A stretch of DNA of 64,000 nt from Delphinapterus leucas (taxonomy: Eukaryota > Chordata > Mammalia > Artiodactyla > Monodontidae): positions 10,631,251 through 10,695,250 of the forward strand of contig NW_022098031.1 in the NCBI RefSeq assembly GCF_002288925.2, read 5' to 3'. A program made the position numbers and the translations under genes. The notes under the pieces were generated by a model that searched no databases, was not told the DNA's origin, and worked only from the letters and a program-made list of their open reading frames with translations. Shown one piece after another: positions 1 through 33,131 of this stretch (its first letter is position 1; each line of letters opens with the position of its first letter).

Positions 1-178
1 GGGGAATTACTGCATAATGGTTATGGAGTTTCTGCTTGGGGTGATGAAAAAGTTTTAGAAACATAGTGGTGATGGTTTCGCAACACTGTGAATGTAATTA
101 ATGTCACTGAAATTTACACTTGAAAATGGTTAAAATGACAAATTTTGTTATATATCTTTTATCACAATGAAAAAATCA
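1..178 (+). mobile_element. L1 3' UTR end
   Basis: The sequence 'gtggtgatggtttcgcaaca' followed by 'tgaaaatggttaaaatg' and a short A-run is a typical ancient L1 3' terminus. It starts beyond the window edge. Confidence 0.8.
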
Positions 179-207
179 ATACTGTAATATACCAAAACTA
201 TTGACTT

Positions 208-410
208 GGGCTTCCCTGGTGGCAGAGTGGTTGAGAGTCCGCCTGCCGATGCAGGGGACGCGGGTTCATGCCCTGGTCCGGGAAGATCCCACATGCCGCG
301 GAGCGGCTGGGCCCGTGAGCCATGGCCGCTGAGCCTGTGGGTCCGGAGCCTGTGCTCCGCAACGGGAGAGGCCACAACAGTGAGAGGCTCGTGTAAAGTG
401 AAAAAAAAAG
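208..410 (+). mobile_element. CHR SINE, short type
   Basis: Starts gggcttccctggtggcag and ends gaggctcgtgtaaag plus A-run. The B-box region is ggttcatgccc. No clear TSD. Confidence 0.92.
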
Positions 411-653
411 ATGTACAAAAAAAGGCTTGTAAGTAAATTTTAAAACCCCACTATCTGTGATTATGTAAAGGTAGTGGGACCTTGAGAGTTTTTATTTTTC
501 AAGGCTTTCAATAATGTGATCATATTTTTGTTTTGTTTTTAAAAATACATCCTTACTTGCCATTGTGATTCCTAGTATCCTGCACATCACCTGGCAGAGT
601 GGCTGGGACTCAAATATTTTCTGAACAAATGAGTACGTGTTACTTCTTTTCTT

Positions 654-798
654 TCTTTCTTTCCTTTTTTTTTTGGGGGGGGGGGCGCCGCGCCACCCAC
701 GTGGCTTACAGGATCTTAGTTCCCCAGTCAGAGATTGAACCCAAACCCTCAGCAGTGAAAGCTCAGAGGCCTAACTACTGGACCACCAGGGAATTCCC
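654..798 (-). mobile_element. CHR SINE, truncated tRNA-head form
   Basis: Antisense 'ggatcttagttccccagtca' to 'accagggaattccc', T-run at left with an 11-base G tract. TSD cttcttttctt at 643-653 and 799-809. Confidence 0.88.
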
Positions 799-1030
799 CT
801 TCTTTTCTTAATTAAAAAATAAGAATGATGTTTAATAATCCAACACTTACTACTATAAAAATTACTTAATATATGCTAGTGGTTTGTAACACAGAAGAAC
901 AAACAACACTTTGAGCTAACATATTTCTATCTAAAGAACACTGCCAAGAGTACAGCAAAACAGGTACAGCATAATATCTGAAGCTTGAAGCTCCTATGCA
1001 TCAGACTACCTCATCTAAAAAGTCCACAGA

Positions 1031-1240
1031 GGGCTTCCCTGGTGGCGCAGTGGTTGAGAGTCTGCCTGCCGATGCAGGGGACATGGGTTCGTGCCCCGGT
1101 CCGGGAAGATCCCACATGCCTTGGAGCAGCTAGGCCCGTGAGCCATGGCTGCTGAGCCTGCGTGTCTGGAGCCTGTACTCCGCAACGGGAGAGGCCACAA
1201 CAGTGAGAGGCCCGCGTACCGCAAAAAAAAAAAAAAAAAA
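1031..1240 (+). mobile_element. CHR SINE, short type
   Basis: Complete copy with a long A tail and TSD agtccacaga at 1021-1030 and 1241-1250. Confidence 0.95.
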
Positions 1241-1324
1241 AGTCCACAGAGCCATCCAGTAAGCTGTCTAATCAGATACTTCACACCTTACACACAAGAC
1301 CTTAACTATCACAAAGGAGGTTAC

Positions 1325-1591
1325 TTTTTTTTTTAAAATAAATTTATTTTTGGCTGTATTGGGTCTTTGTTCTGTGCGCGGGCTTTCTCTAGTTGCAGCG
1401 AGTGGTGCGCAGGCTTCTCATTGTCATGGCTTCTCGTTGCAGAGCACAGGCTCTAGAGCGCAGGCTCAGTAGTTGTGGCACATGGGCTTTGCTGCTCCGC
1501 AGCATGTGGGAATCTTCCCGGGCCAGGGATCAAACCCAGGTCCCCTGCATTGGCAGGCAGATTCCCACCCACTGTGCCACCAGGGAAGCCC
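1325..1591 (-). mobile_element. CHR SINE, long type
   Basis: Antisense copy beginning with a T-run then 'ttatttttggctgtattggg'. TSD aggaggttac at 1315-1324 and 1592-1601. Confidence 0.94.
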
Positions 1592-1731
1592 AGGAGGTTA
1601 CATATTAAAGAGGTGAAGTTAAAAGGAAGAAATTTGAGGGGACCATAGTCTTCAAATGCTAGACAGTGTCAACTAGAAGAGCAATTAGGGTCAGACTTAT
1701 TCTTAACTCTTAAAAATCCAAACTAGAAATA

Positions 1732-2040
1732 GGGACTTCTCTAGTGGCGCAGTGGTTAGGAATCCGCCAGCCAATGAAGGCAACACGGGTTTAAGCCCTG
1801 GTCCAGGAAGATCCCACATGCCGCGGAGCAACTAAGCCCATGCACCACAACTACCGAGCCCGCACGCCTAGAGCCCGTGCTCCACAACAAGAGAAGCCAC
1901 TGTAATGAGAAGCCCACGCACTGCAATGAAGAGTAGCCCCTACTCGCCACTAGAGAAAGCCCATGTGCAGCAATGAAGGCCCAACGCAGCCATAAATAAA
2001 TTTACTAAAAAAAAAGTCTTCATTCAATTTGTTAAAAAAA
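1732..2040 (+). mobile_element. CHR SINE, long type, 19 bp TSD
   Basis: 'gggacttctctagtggcgca' to 'cagccataaataaattta' and A-run. TSD aaaatccaaactagaaata at 1713-1731 and 2041-2059. Confidence 0.95.
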
Positions 2041-2237
2041 AAAATCCAAACTAGAAATAATGGGGCTATGCCTAGGGTATGCAGTACACTAACGGGAAGG
2101 CAAAGTTTGACTTCTTACAAAGGATTTTCTACCAGAGTTGTGCAAACTGAAGTGCACTGCTTTCTGAAGCAATGTGTTCTTTATCACTAGAAATGTTGGA
2201 ACAGGAGTTAGATCCAGAAATACTGTGAAAAAGATTA

Positions 2238-24820
<22,583 letters not shown>

Positions 24821-24828
<8 letters not shown>

Positions 24829-24935
24829 GGCTATAGCCTTCTCCCACCGAGAACCTTGCAAACTCAGTCCCAGCTTAAGCGCCGCGTTTCAGCCTTCCCG
24901 CTCTCCGGAAGCAAATCCTTTGACCCGGAAGCACG
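24821..24935 (-). CDS. NUP107: NUP107 exon 1 (5' UTR plus first 8 coding bases)
   Basis: The coding part is 24821-24828, encoding Met-Asp and two bases of Arg3, followed by donor gtcagt. The 5' boundary is only estimated, from the position of the ETS and NRF-1 motifs. Reading on past the donor gives a spurious 77-residue ORF. Confidence 0.85.
24905..24931 (+). promoter_or_regulatory. Two ETS/GABP motifs (ccggaag)
   Basis: CCGGAAG occurs at 24905-24911 and 24925-24931, twenty bases apart in the same orientation. Paired ETS sites this close to the start often bind GABP and set the start in TATA-less promoters, so transcription probably begins here. Confidence 0.65.
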
Positions 24936-25004
24936 TCCTCGCTAAGCCGCTGTAGAAAAAAGAAGCGAGAGGCGGGAGGGGAGAAGGAACAACTTTCCCA
25001 TTCG

Positions 25005-25014
25005 GCGCATGCGC
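25005..25014. promoter_or_regulatory. NRF-1 site (palindrome gcgcatgcgc)
   Basis: A perfect ten-base NRF-1 core palindrome, about 180 bp upstream of the NUP107 ATG. NRF-1 sites near the start are common in CpG-island promoters of growth and nuclear-transport genes. Confidence 0.8.
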
Positions 25015-25074
25015 AACTTCTTCAGCCCGCCGCCGTTTGTCCGGTCTGCGCAGGTGCAAAGGTGTGCCGGCGGT

Positions 25075-25082
25075 TGACGTCA
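25075..25082. promoter_or_regulatory. Full cAMP response element (TGACGTCA)
   Basis: An exact eight-base CREB/ATF palindrome immediately beside the GC boxes, about 250 bp upstream of the NUP107 ATG. Confidence 0.7.
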
Positions 25083-25084
25083 CT

Positions 25085-25114
25085 GGGCGGGGCGGGGCAG
25101 GACCGGGGCGGGGC
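25085..25114. promoter_or_regulatory. Cluster of GC boxes (Sp/KLF sites)
   Basis: Repeated gggcgg and ggggcgggg motifs occur three times within 30 bp, a typical Sp1/KLF cluster distal to the CRE and NRF-1 sites. Confidence 0.7.
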
Positions 25115-25644
25115 AGGAGTGTTTCGCCTCGCTGTGCGGCCGCCCCTTTGCTTGACTGGCATTTATGGGCGTGGTCCAGGCCCCTGGATTATCCTGCTGG
25201 GATACTTGACGTATATTGATAGTCTAGAAAAATGTGAAGTCATTTCCTGGTATTCTCTGTCAGAAACAGCCTGGACCTGGAATTCTGACGTGCAGTCTCT
25301 GCGCTACACCTCGGGGGTCCCTGTCTCTCTTACTGTACTCACCTTGTTTGAACTGTAGTATAAACCCCCTACAGTTTTTGAAATTGTTTTCCATAATGGC
25401 TATTTGTTCTTTACTTAGTATTTTTCCCTATTAAGGAGAAAAGATCACCTGTCTTAAAAAAGCATAAAAGATGTTGGTATTGCCCTCTATTTCAAAATGC
25501 AGGATAGGCAAAAAGAATATTCTGGCCCTGAAGGAATCAGTCGAAGTTTTGCCTTAGGCATTTACATTCCACTCTAATCCTGGGAAATGTCATTCTAGGA
25601 AGGCTTCTTCATAGCTAATTTCTGCTGAGACGACGTGGGGTTTT

Positions 25645-25765
25645 GAAGAAACGTGGCTTTGGGCTCCATCTAGGCTCGAAACCCCTGCGCTGCAGATTCC
25701 TCATCTGTAGAACAGAGGTAACGCCTTTATCGAAGAGTTGTTAGGAGGATTAAAACAAAATGTTA
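25645..25765 (+). mobile_element. MIR fragment
   Basis: 'ggctttgggctccatctagg' and 'attcctcatctgtagaacag' followed by 'gttgttaggaggattaaaac' is the MIR core. A CHR SINE has inserted at its right end. Confidence 0.65.
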
Positions 25766-26020
25766 GGGCTTCTCTGGTGGCGCAGTGGTTGAGAGTCCGT
25801 CTGCCAATGCGAAGAACACGGGTTCGTGCCCCGGTGCAGGAGAATACCACATTCCGTGGAGCAGCTGGGCCTGTGAGCCAATGGCCGCTGAGCCTCAGTG
25901 TTTGGAGCCTGTGTGCGAGCGGCTGGGCCCGTGAGCCATGGCCGCTGAGCCTGCGTGTCCGGAGCCTGTGTGCCGCAACGAGAGAGGCCACAACAGTGAG
26001 AGGCCCACGTACCGCAAAAA
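25766..26020 (+). mobile_element. CHR SINE, short type with internal 58 bp tandem duplication
   Basis: The body segment from gagcagctgggcctgtgagc to gcctgtgtgc occurs twice in tandem (25859-25916 and 25917-25973) before the normal tail. Confidence 0.93.
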
Positions 26021-26540
26021 ATTTTTTAAAAACCGAGATGTCAGATGTGCACTGCACATAGTACTCATCGAAATGTTAATTTTCTCCTCCTCCAATAAAT
26101 ACTTGGGTCTCACCCTAGTGCTCTCTCATTTTTCCCATATCCTAATTTTCTTGTACAGAAGAACACTTTTCTCTTATGGAAAATGAAATGTGGTCTTAAT
26201 GGTTTTTGTCAGTGCCAGAGGCAGGTTTATTCAAAATATGAGCCAGTGTTTCAGGTTCTTGCCATGTGTCCCCTGGCAAGTGAATTCCAAAGCGTTTTAT
26301 TCATGTAATGTACTTGAAGTGATTGACCTTAAGGCACACAATAAAAGTGAAGAGCAGCTTTGGGCAAAGGATTAGCTTAGTGTTCAGTTCATATGCAAAG
26401 AGGGAACACTTGTTAAAAAGTGCACTGGGGTTCACTTTTGAAACAATCGACTAGTAGGCATAAACACCATACCGAAACTGCACAACTCGGATGGAATTCG
26501 AACCCAGCCAGAACTCAGACTGGGACTTGAACCCACTTTT

Positions 26541-26745
26541 TTTTTTTTTTTTTCCGGTATGCGGGCCTCGCACTGTTGTGGCCTCTCCCGTTGCGGAGCA
26601 CAGGCTCCGGACGCGCGGGCCCAGCGGCCATGGCTCACGGGCCCAGCCGCTCCGCAGCATGTGGGATCCTCCCGGACCGGGGCACAAACTCGTGTCCCCT
26701 GCATCGCCAGGCGGACTCTCAACCACTGCGCCACCAGGGAAGCCC
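26541..26745 (-). mobile_element. CHR SINE, short type
   Basis: T-run then 'ggtatgcgggcctcgcactg' to 'ccaccagggaagccc'. TSD ttgaacccactttt at 26527-26540 and 26746-26759. Confidence 0.95.
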
Positions 26746-26784
26746 TTGAACCCACTTTTAATTGAAATCCGACACCTGGTCTCA

Positions 26785-26985
26785 GGACTTAATGAAGCTC
26801 AGGGTCTTTATGTCTCGTTACAGAAAGAATTCAGTGAGAGACAAAGTGATAGGTAAGGAGTGGATTTATTTAGAGAGACACACATTCCATAGACAGAATG
26901 CAGTCCACCTCAAAAGGCGAGAGTGAGCCCCGAAATATGGGGTGGTTAGTTTATGACTGAGTCTCCTTTTGTTCTCCATATAAAG
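26785..26985. mobile_element. Probable endogenous retrovirus LTR fragment
   Basis: 'ttatgtctcgttacagaaag' then 'gtggatttatttagagagac' and 'gagccccgaaatatggggtg' recall an artiodactyl ERV LTR. No internal or coding part is present. Confidence 0.45.
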
Positions 26986-27231
26986 TAGCTCAGTGGTTAT
27001 AATCCTGAAGAATCCTTTATTCAACCATTCACAAATAATTATCAAGTGTCAATTATGTACCAGGCACTGTGCTTGTAGCTGGGAGATATTGACTGGGGAA
27101 AAGGACATTTGCTGATTAAAAAAAAAAATCATGTAAACTTACCTATTCAAATATACATAATTGATCGCAAACTTGGAATACATAAATATTTTAGATCACC
27201 ATTATAGTCACCAAATAAAATTTGGCGTTTA

Positions 27232-27310
27232 TTTTTTTTCCTTTGGTTGTGCTGTGGCTTGTGAGATCTTAAGTCCCTGTGGAGTCAACCAGTGGACCTC
27301 CAGGGAATTC
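27232..27310 (-). mobile_element. CHR SINE, short degraded remnant
   Basis: 'ggcttgtgagatcttaagtc' to 'cagtggacctccagggaatt', heavily shortened. Confidence 0.7.
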
Positions 27311-27474
27311 CTTGGCCATTATTTTCTTAAAATATTCATACTTAAAACCTGTTATGAGGTAAAACCGTTAGATCTCGTAAATTGATATTAGGGCTTGATT
27401 GGCAATGTTTTATTCTTTTTCTTTTCCTTTTTGATGTCGACCAGCTCTTTCAGCTCTTTTATTTATTTATTTTA

Positions 27475-27580
27475 AAAAATTGTGATGACATATATATCAC
27501 ATAAAATTTACCATTTTAGCCATTTCCACGTGTGCAGTTCAGTGGCATTAGGTACATTTCACATTATTGTGCAAGGAAAT
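27475..27580 (-). mobile_element. L1 3' end fragment, antisense
   Basis: 'cataaaatttaccattttag' followed by 'gtgcagttcagtggcattag' is the reverse of an ancient L1 3' UTR. Confidence 0.7.
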
Positions 27581-28254
27581 ATTTTAGCCTTAAACATAGA
27601 AACCAAATTATAAACCAAAATAAATCCAAAATTATTTTTTATTTAATTTGGCTTCCTGCTCAAGATGCATCAGATCTTGGTAGTCAGAATAAAATGCTGA
27701 CACACATTTCATGCATAAGTAGCAGTGATATTGTAAAGCAGTTATACATCAGTGATGGGAAGGAAAACAGAGCTTTGAATGGATTTTAGGGGGAATCTGC
27801 AAGATATGAGTTTGGTCCGGAGAGATCAGGGAGCAAAAAAGATAGAAAAAATGTTAAATTTGAAGAAGAAGAAGCTCATGAATCAGGGGAGTAAAAAAAT
27901 ATTTAAGTGTGGAGCGTAAACCTTGTGTGCCCTCGAAGATTCAGATGTGTTATCGGAACCTCACATATAGGAGAAATGCTAATGGAAGGACTCCCTGAGA
28001 CATTGATAGAAGTCTAGGAAAGGATGTGGTCGTGGTGGTGATAGCACGAAGCTACTGATTGAGTACATTATGTCTTTTCCGATATGACATTTTTTGCCGG
28101 GGGTGGGGTGGGGTTAGTATCTGGTTTGAAGGAAAATGCTTTACCTTGAGGTCAAATGGGGTCAAAGTTTAAATACGGAGCCTAGTTGACCCTTGTGTGT
28201 CTATCTTGCCTGTAAAGCAGAGAGTGTAGTGTAGTGTAGTGTGGTGGGTAGGGT

Positions 28255-28380
28255 CTTGTCAGTTCATATTTGATGAGTTATTTCACCTCTTTACACTTCA
28301 GTTTCCTCTTCTGCAAAACTGAGATAAGAATACTGTCCTCAGAAGTTTGTACTCGTGATTAAATATTATTTACGTAGCAA
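28255..28380 (+). mobile_element. MIR fragment
   Basis: 'gtttcctcttctgcaaaact' followed by 'gagataagaatactgtcctc' is the MIR core. The micro-L1 lies at its right end. Confidence 0.6.
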
Positions 28381-28383
28381 TTT

Positions 28384-28411
28384 TTTTTTTTACATCTTTA
28401 TTGGAGTATAA
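28384..28411 (-). mobile_element. Micro-insertion of an L1 3' end (about 28 bp)
   Basis: T-run followed by acatctttattggagtataa, the extreme 3' end of the same L1 subfamily as at 61917. Flanks repeat ttacgtagcaattt and ttatgtagcaattt (one mismatch), so it looks like an extremely 5'-truncated L1 insertion. Confidence 0.75.
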
Positions 28412-28429
28412 TTATGTAGCAATTTGAGA

Positions 28430-28625
28430 GGTGACACAGAACACAGACTCCTTGGGTTGAATCCTGGCTCCTCCACTTACTCAGTGGAGCCTTGAACAAA
28501 CTACCTCTCTGTTTCCGTATAACATAAATGATAGTACTTACCTGAGAAATTTATTGTGAGGATTAAATGAGTTTACACAGACAAATCACTTAGAACAGCG
28601 TTTGGTCTATAATAATAAACATAGA
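28430..28625 (+). mobile_element. MIR SINE
   Basis: 'cacagactccttgggttgaa' to 'ttgtgaggattaaatgagtt' and 'acttagaacagcgtttggtc'. Confidence 0.75.
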
Positions 28626-30146
28626 CTAATATTATAATGCACCACGTATAGTAAATATTTAGTATGTGTTTGCTCTTTTGTTCAGTTCCAAGAAGACAGG
28701 GACCATATCTGTTTTATTCATCTCTACCTTTTGTCACTTTGTAGGTGCTCAAATTTTTTTGAATGAGTGGGTCATTTCCAATCAATACAACTGCATTCAA
28801 TTCCTCAACAAATATTCTAATAAGAATATCTACATTTATATACTCAGACTGAATTTATTTTCATTTATATTATATTCTATCATATACAGATACCTCACAG
28901 TACTCTCTACCACTTCAAAAGAGTTGTCATCTCAGTTTTGTGGAGCTTAAAAACAGGAAGAACTCTTGAATAATTTATATGTTATAGCTTCTCCTCTTAA
29001 TCCTTTCAAATTTTGTTCAATGTGAAGAGGAAAACAGAATGGTGAAATGTAAAACTTCGTAATTTCAAGTTACTCTGTTATTGCTAAATTGTGATTTAAA
29101 CAGTGATGTCTGGGAGATTTCTAACATGAAATCATAAATATGTTATTGCTTATTAGAATTCTGACAGTAAGGGTGAGCTCAATACAGTTTTCACTGCAGC
29201 TTGTGCTTCTAGTGTTGAAAGCATAGAGCAGTCAGTGACATTTTTAAGGTGGTAGTGAATTTGCTGACAAAAAGTTTGCTGGACAAATAAATCAATGGCA
29301 GTGACTCTTTACAGACATCTTAGGCGTCATCAATAGTGAACATGATCTTGGGGGCGATCAAAAAACTAAAATCGTTAATCCCTGTTGATACAGGACATGC
29401 TCCAGCTAAACGAAACTATTATTGCAGCTTCTGCATTTTGCTTTGCTGTTTTCGCATACTTCTCTGCTTGGCATAGAAATTCTGTAAATCAAATACGCAC
29501 TCGCACTCCTGATGAATGATTTCTTAGGGCCTTTGAGACAGCGTTGCTTTGTTCTCTTTTCTCTAAATAGCATGATTTATACTCTACTTAGCTTTTAATA
29601 TGAAGAGAAGGTAGCTAGCATGAACCTGACCCCATAAATTCGACTGGCTAAGAAAAGTCACATTAAAAATTGTTTTTCTTATAATGGTCTTACTTCTGAC
29701 TGAGCCCTCATCCTCCCTGGTTTGGTGGGTTGAAGGCAGGAAATTCAACCTCACACATCACAGAGGGTCTTTCCTCTTCTCTAGGGTTCGCATAAGAATC
29801 CATGCGGTGGCTTCTATGGTGCTAAGAACACAGATAATGGCATTCAGCCTTCAGTCCACTTTACCAAATGCAGGTCATTGTCCAGGTCTCTGTGTCTGAC
29901 AGTCAGAAAGATGCTGCATACCCAGTGAGTTGGAAGAGGGTAGGGAGGGGTTAAAAGAACACAGCGAAAACAAACACATCATTATCTAAATGAAAACCTT
30001 TTCAGAAACAATATAACAAGTAATTTAAAAACTTGAATGGATCCCATATATGTACAGTTATCTTTTTCTGTAAGTAAATATCTTCTAATTAGATCATCTA
30101 TGAAAATGTATGCTATAAATCTGTTCTTTAACAACAACACAATTTT
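28620..30146. other. Intergenic DNA with nothing recognised
   Basis: Read on both strands; only short ORFs without family features. Possibly very old repeat or unique sequence. Confidence 0.5.
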
Positions 30147-30158
30147 CAAGAGGTTATT

Positions 30159-30282
30159 TATTTATTTATTTATTGGCCATGCTGTGCGGCATGCGGAATC
30201 TTAGTTCCCCAACCAGGGGTCCAACCTGTGTCCCCTGCATTGGGAGTGCAGAGTCTTAACCACTGGACCGCCAGGGAAGCCC
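30159..30282 (-). mobile_element. CHR SINE, truncated tRNA-head form
   Basis: (TTTA)n then 'ggccatgctgtgcggcatgc' to 'gaccgccagggaagccc'. TSD caag(a/g)ggttattt on both sides. Confidence 0.9.
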
Positions 30283-31291
30283 CAAGGGGTTATTTTAATG
30301 ATTGAAAATGTAGTATATTTAGTTTGTAAATACTTTGAGGATATTTTGAGCTACAAACATATTGACATATAAGAGCCAACTATGCAGGTTCTATAAATAG
30401 AAGAGCATTTAAAAGCATAAAATGATATAATGTAAGTATTGGCAGTGCACTATAATGCCAAGAAAAACCTGCGTCTGTCTTGAACACTGCCCTTGAAACT
30501 TGTTAGGAAGCTGGAGTCTGTGCCGTGAAAGGGCATTAGGTACGTCTGTGCTTAGAAATCTGTCCTGGCTTCCTATTTGCAATTTTTAAAAGATTGAGTT
30601 TAATCTCAGGAAACTGCCTGCCATCCTAGGGGAGTCCTTCTGCTTCTTTGTCCTTCACAAGATCAACTGAAGTTCTTCAGCTGTGTAAGAAGATTGAATT
30701 TCAGGTCACAGAAGAAAGTTAAACTCCTTTTGCTTTTTGAATGATGACTTATTTTTTTCTGATTTAGCTATGAAGTTATTACTTAATTACTTAATTTTTT
30801 AAAAAATTATTTTTTACTTAAAGATAGCATAAGAATGTTAGGGAAAAAGAAATAATTCAAAAGTCATCCATATTACTATGGCTAGGACAGTTATTTTTGT
30901 TATAGCACATTATTCCCCCATATGTTGATATTCATATTTTACATATAGCAATGAGATTCATATAGCTTTTAAAATTTATATTCCAGAAACTGTTATTTAC
31001 TTGACACTGACAATGAGGAATTCTCTATGCCTTTATGATCCTGTTTTGTTTTCCCACAGCTGTATTTTTGCTATTCTTCCCTTATCTACTCAGATCCCCC
31101 TAACTCTAACTTCCTCAACCCTCCCCTCCTCTAAAACCATGTTAACAACCTGGGATGTATTTTTCAGTACCTTTCCCAGGCTCATGTAACACACACACAC
31201 AAACGTAACACAATCCTTCCATGTATTTTGCTTTGTTCACTTTAAATACCTCATAGAAATCCCTCTAAATCAACCATTAAAAATCAAACTT

Positions 31292-31595
31292 GGATTGCCC
31301 TGGTGGCGCAGTGGTTAACAATCGCCTGCCAGTGCAGGGGACACGGGTTCGAGCCCTCGTCTGGGAAGATCCCACATACCGCGGAGCAACTAAGCCTGTG
31401 CGCCACAACTACTGAGCCTGTGCTCTAGAGCCTGTGAGACACAACTACTGAAGCCCACGTGCCTAGAGCCCGTGCTCCGCAACAAGAGAAGCCAGTGCAA
31501 TGAGAAACCCTTGCACCGCAACAAAGAGTAGCCCCTGCTTGCAGCAACGAAGACCCAACGCAGCCAAAAATAAATAAATAATTAATTAAAAAAAC
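31292..31595 (+). mobile_element. CHR SINE, long type
   Basis: 'ggattgccctggtggcgcag' to 'gcagccaaaaataaataa'. TSD aaaaatcaaactt at 31279-31291 and 31596-31608. Confidence 0.94.
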
Positions 31596-31607
31596 AAAAA
31601 TCAAACT

Positions 31608-31710
31608 TTTTTTTTTGCCTTGTAGGGTCTTAGTTTCCCGACCAGGGATTGAACTCTGGCCTTCTGCAGTGAGAGCAGCGAGTCAACCACTGGACTGCCA
31701 GGGAATCCCC
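31608..31710 (-). mobile_element. CHR SINE, truncated tRNA-head form, next to the previous SINE
   Basis: T-run then 'gggtcttagtttcccgacca' to 'gactgccagggaatccc'. The left tcaaact (31601-31607) is shared with the previous SINE; the right copy is at 31711-31717. Confidence 0.9.
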
Positions 31711-32366
31711 TCAAACTCATTTTTAATGGCTGCATAATATTCTATGTTATGAATGCATCATAATTTATTTAATCATTCTTTTGATGGTCATTCACCCTAT
31801 TTCTGTTTTTCTACTACACTGTAGCAGTAAAGTACATATATATATATACTTTTATTTCTTTGGTGTAGCTATCAGGAGTAGGATATAGCTGGGTCAAATA
31901 AGCCCACTTTGACTTTCAATAGGTAATGGCAGATAGCAAATTAAAATTTTTGCTTACCAAAGGCTCTACAAGGCACATTTCCATCAGCAATATATGACTC
32001 CTTTCTTGCCCTCTAACCTCTCTTCTGGGCTTGTAGTGTTATCTCTTTGCAAATTTTCCCCGTGTGTTGGGTTCTTTGGTATATTGTTTTGCATCTCTCT
32101 GTCTACAAGTTAGTTTGAGCATTTTTTTTTTAATGTTTATGGGCCATTTGAATTTGCTCTCCTCGGAACTGCCTAGTAATATCTTTTGCCCATTTTTCTT
32201 TTGGATTGTTTCGTCTCAATTCTTAAGAACATTTTGTATTTTATAGATATTAACCCTATATATTTTGTTATATTTTCCCACATGAACTTTGTAATATATT
32301 TTGTCAAATTTTAAATCTATAAATTCTTTAATTTCATTATCTTAATTTAAATATATAAAATATTTT

Positions 32367-32597
32367 TAGTATATTTATTTATTGGCTGCTTCAGGTCTTA
32401 GTTGCGGCATGCAGGATCTTTCGTTGTGGTGTGTGGGCTCTTTGTTGTGGTGCACGGGCTCCTCTCTAGTTGTGGTGCGCGGGCTTAGTTGCCCCCTGGC
32501 ACGTGGGATCTTAGTTCCCCAACCAGGGATCGAACTGGCGTCCCCTGCATTGCAAGACGGATTCTTAACCACTGGACCGACCACCAGGGAAGTCCCA
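32367..32597 (-). mobile_element. CHR SINE, C type, 18 bp TSD
   Basis: 'tttattggctgcttcaggtc' to 'ccaccagggaagtccc'. TSD aaatatataaaatatttt at 32349-32366 and 32599-32616. Confidence 0.94.
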
Positions 32598-32929
32598 TAA
32601 ATATATAAAATATTTTAATTAAAAAATAGCTTTTTAGTTTCTTAAATTGGCTAAGCAAATCTCCCCTATCTCTAGACTACGCTTCCAGTCTGTTAGATTT
32701 CTTTTTGTTTTACTTTATATTTAATTTAAAAAATTTAATATATATGGAATTTGCTTTTTGTGCGATATAGGGGTTGCACTTTCATTTTCTTCAAATGGAT
32801 AGCTAGTTGTGCCAGCATTTACTAAGAAACATTCTTTCTTACTGAAATACAACTTTGTCATATATTAATGTTATATACTAGAATCTACTTCTGGACTCAG
32901 TTCTACTCTACTAATTAATGTTATTTCTT

Positions 32930-33131
32930 TTAAAAAAATATTTATTTTTGGCTGTGTTGGGTCTCAGTCATGGCAGGCAGGCTCTTAGTTGTGGCACGTG
33001 GGCTTCTCTAGTTGTGTGCAGGCTCAGTAGTCCTGTGGTATGTGGGAGCTTAGTTCCCTGACCCGGGATCGAACCCGCGTTTGCTGCATTGGAAGGTGGA
33101 TTCTTTACCACTGGAGGGCCAGGGAAGTCCC
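32930..33131 (-). mobile_element. CHR SINE, shortened
   Basis: 'tatttatttttggctgtgtt' to 'ggagggccagggaagtccc'. TSD ttaatgttatttctt at 32915-32929 and 33132-33146. Confidence 0.92.

Noticed and set aside
208..280. tRNA-like heads of the SINEs as tRNA genes
   Set aside because: They keep only the A- and B-box pattern and diverge from any tRNA cloverleaf. They are SINE promoters.
25062..25358. 98-codon plus-strand ORF upstream of NUP107
   Set aside because: It begins in GC-rich promoter DNA, is open by base composition, and shows no family features or splice signals.
31186..31202. Microsatellites such as (CA)n at 31186, (GA)n at 17167, (TA)n at 31835 and 63556
   Set aside because: Short and ordinary for a mammalian genome; mentioned only where they sit in a SINE tail.
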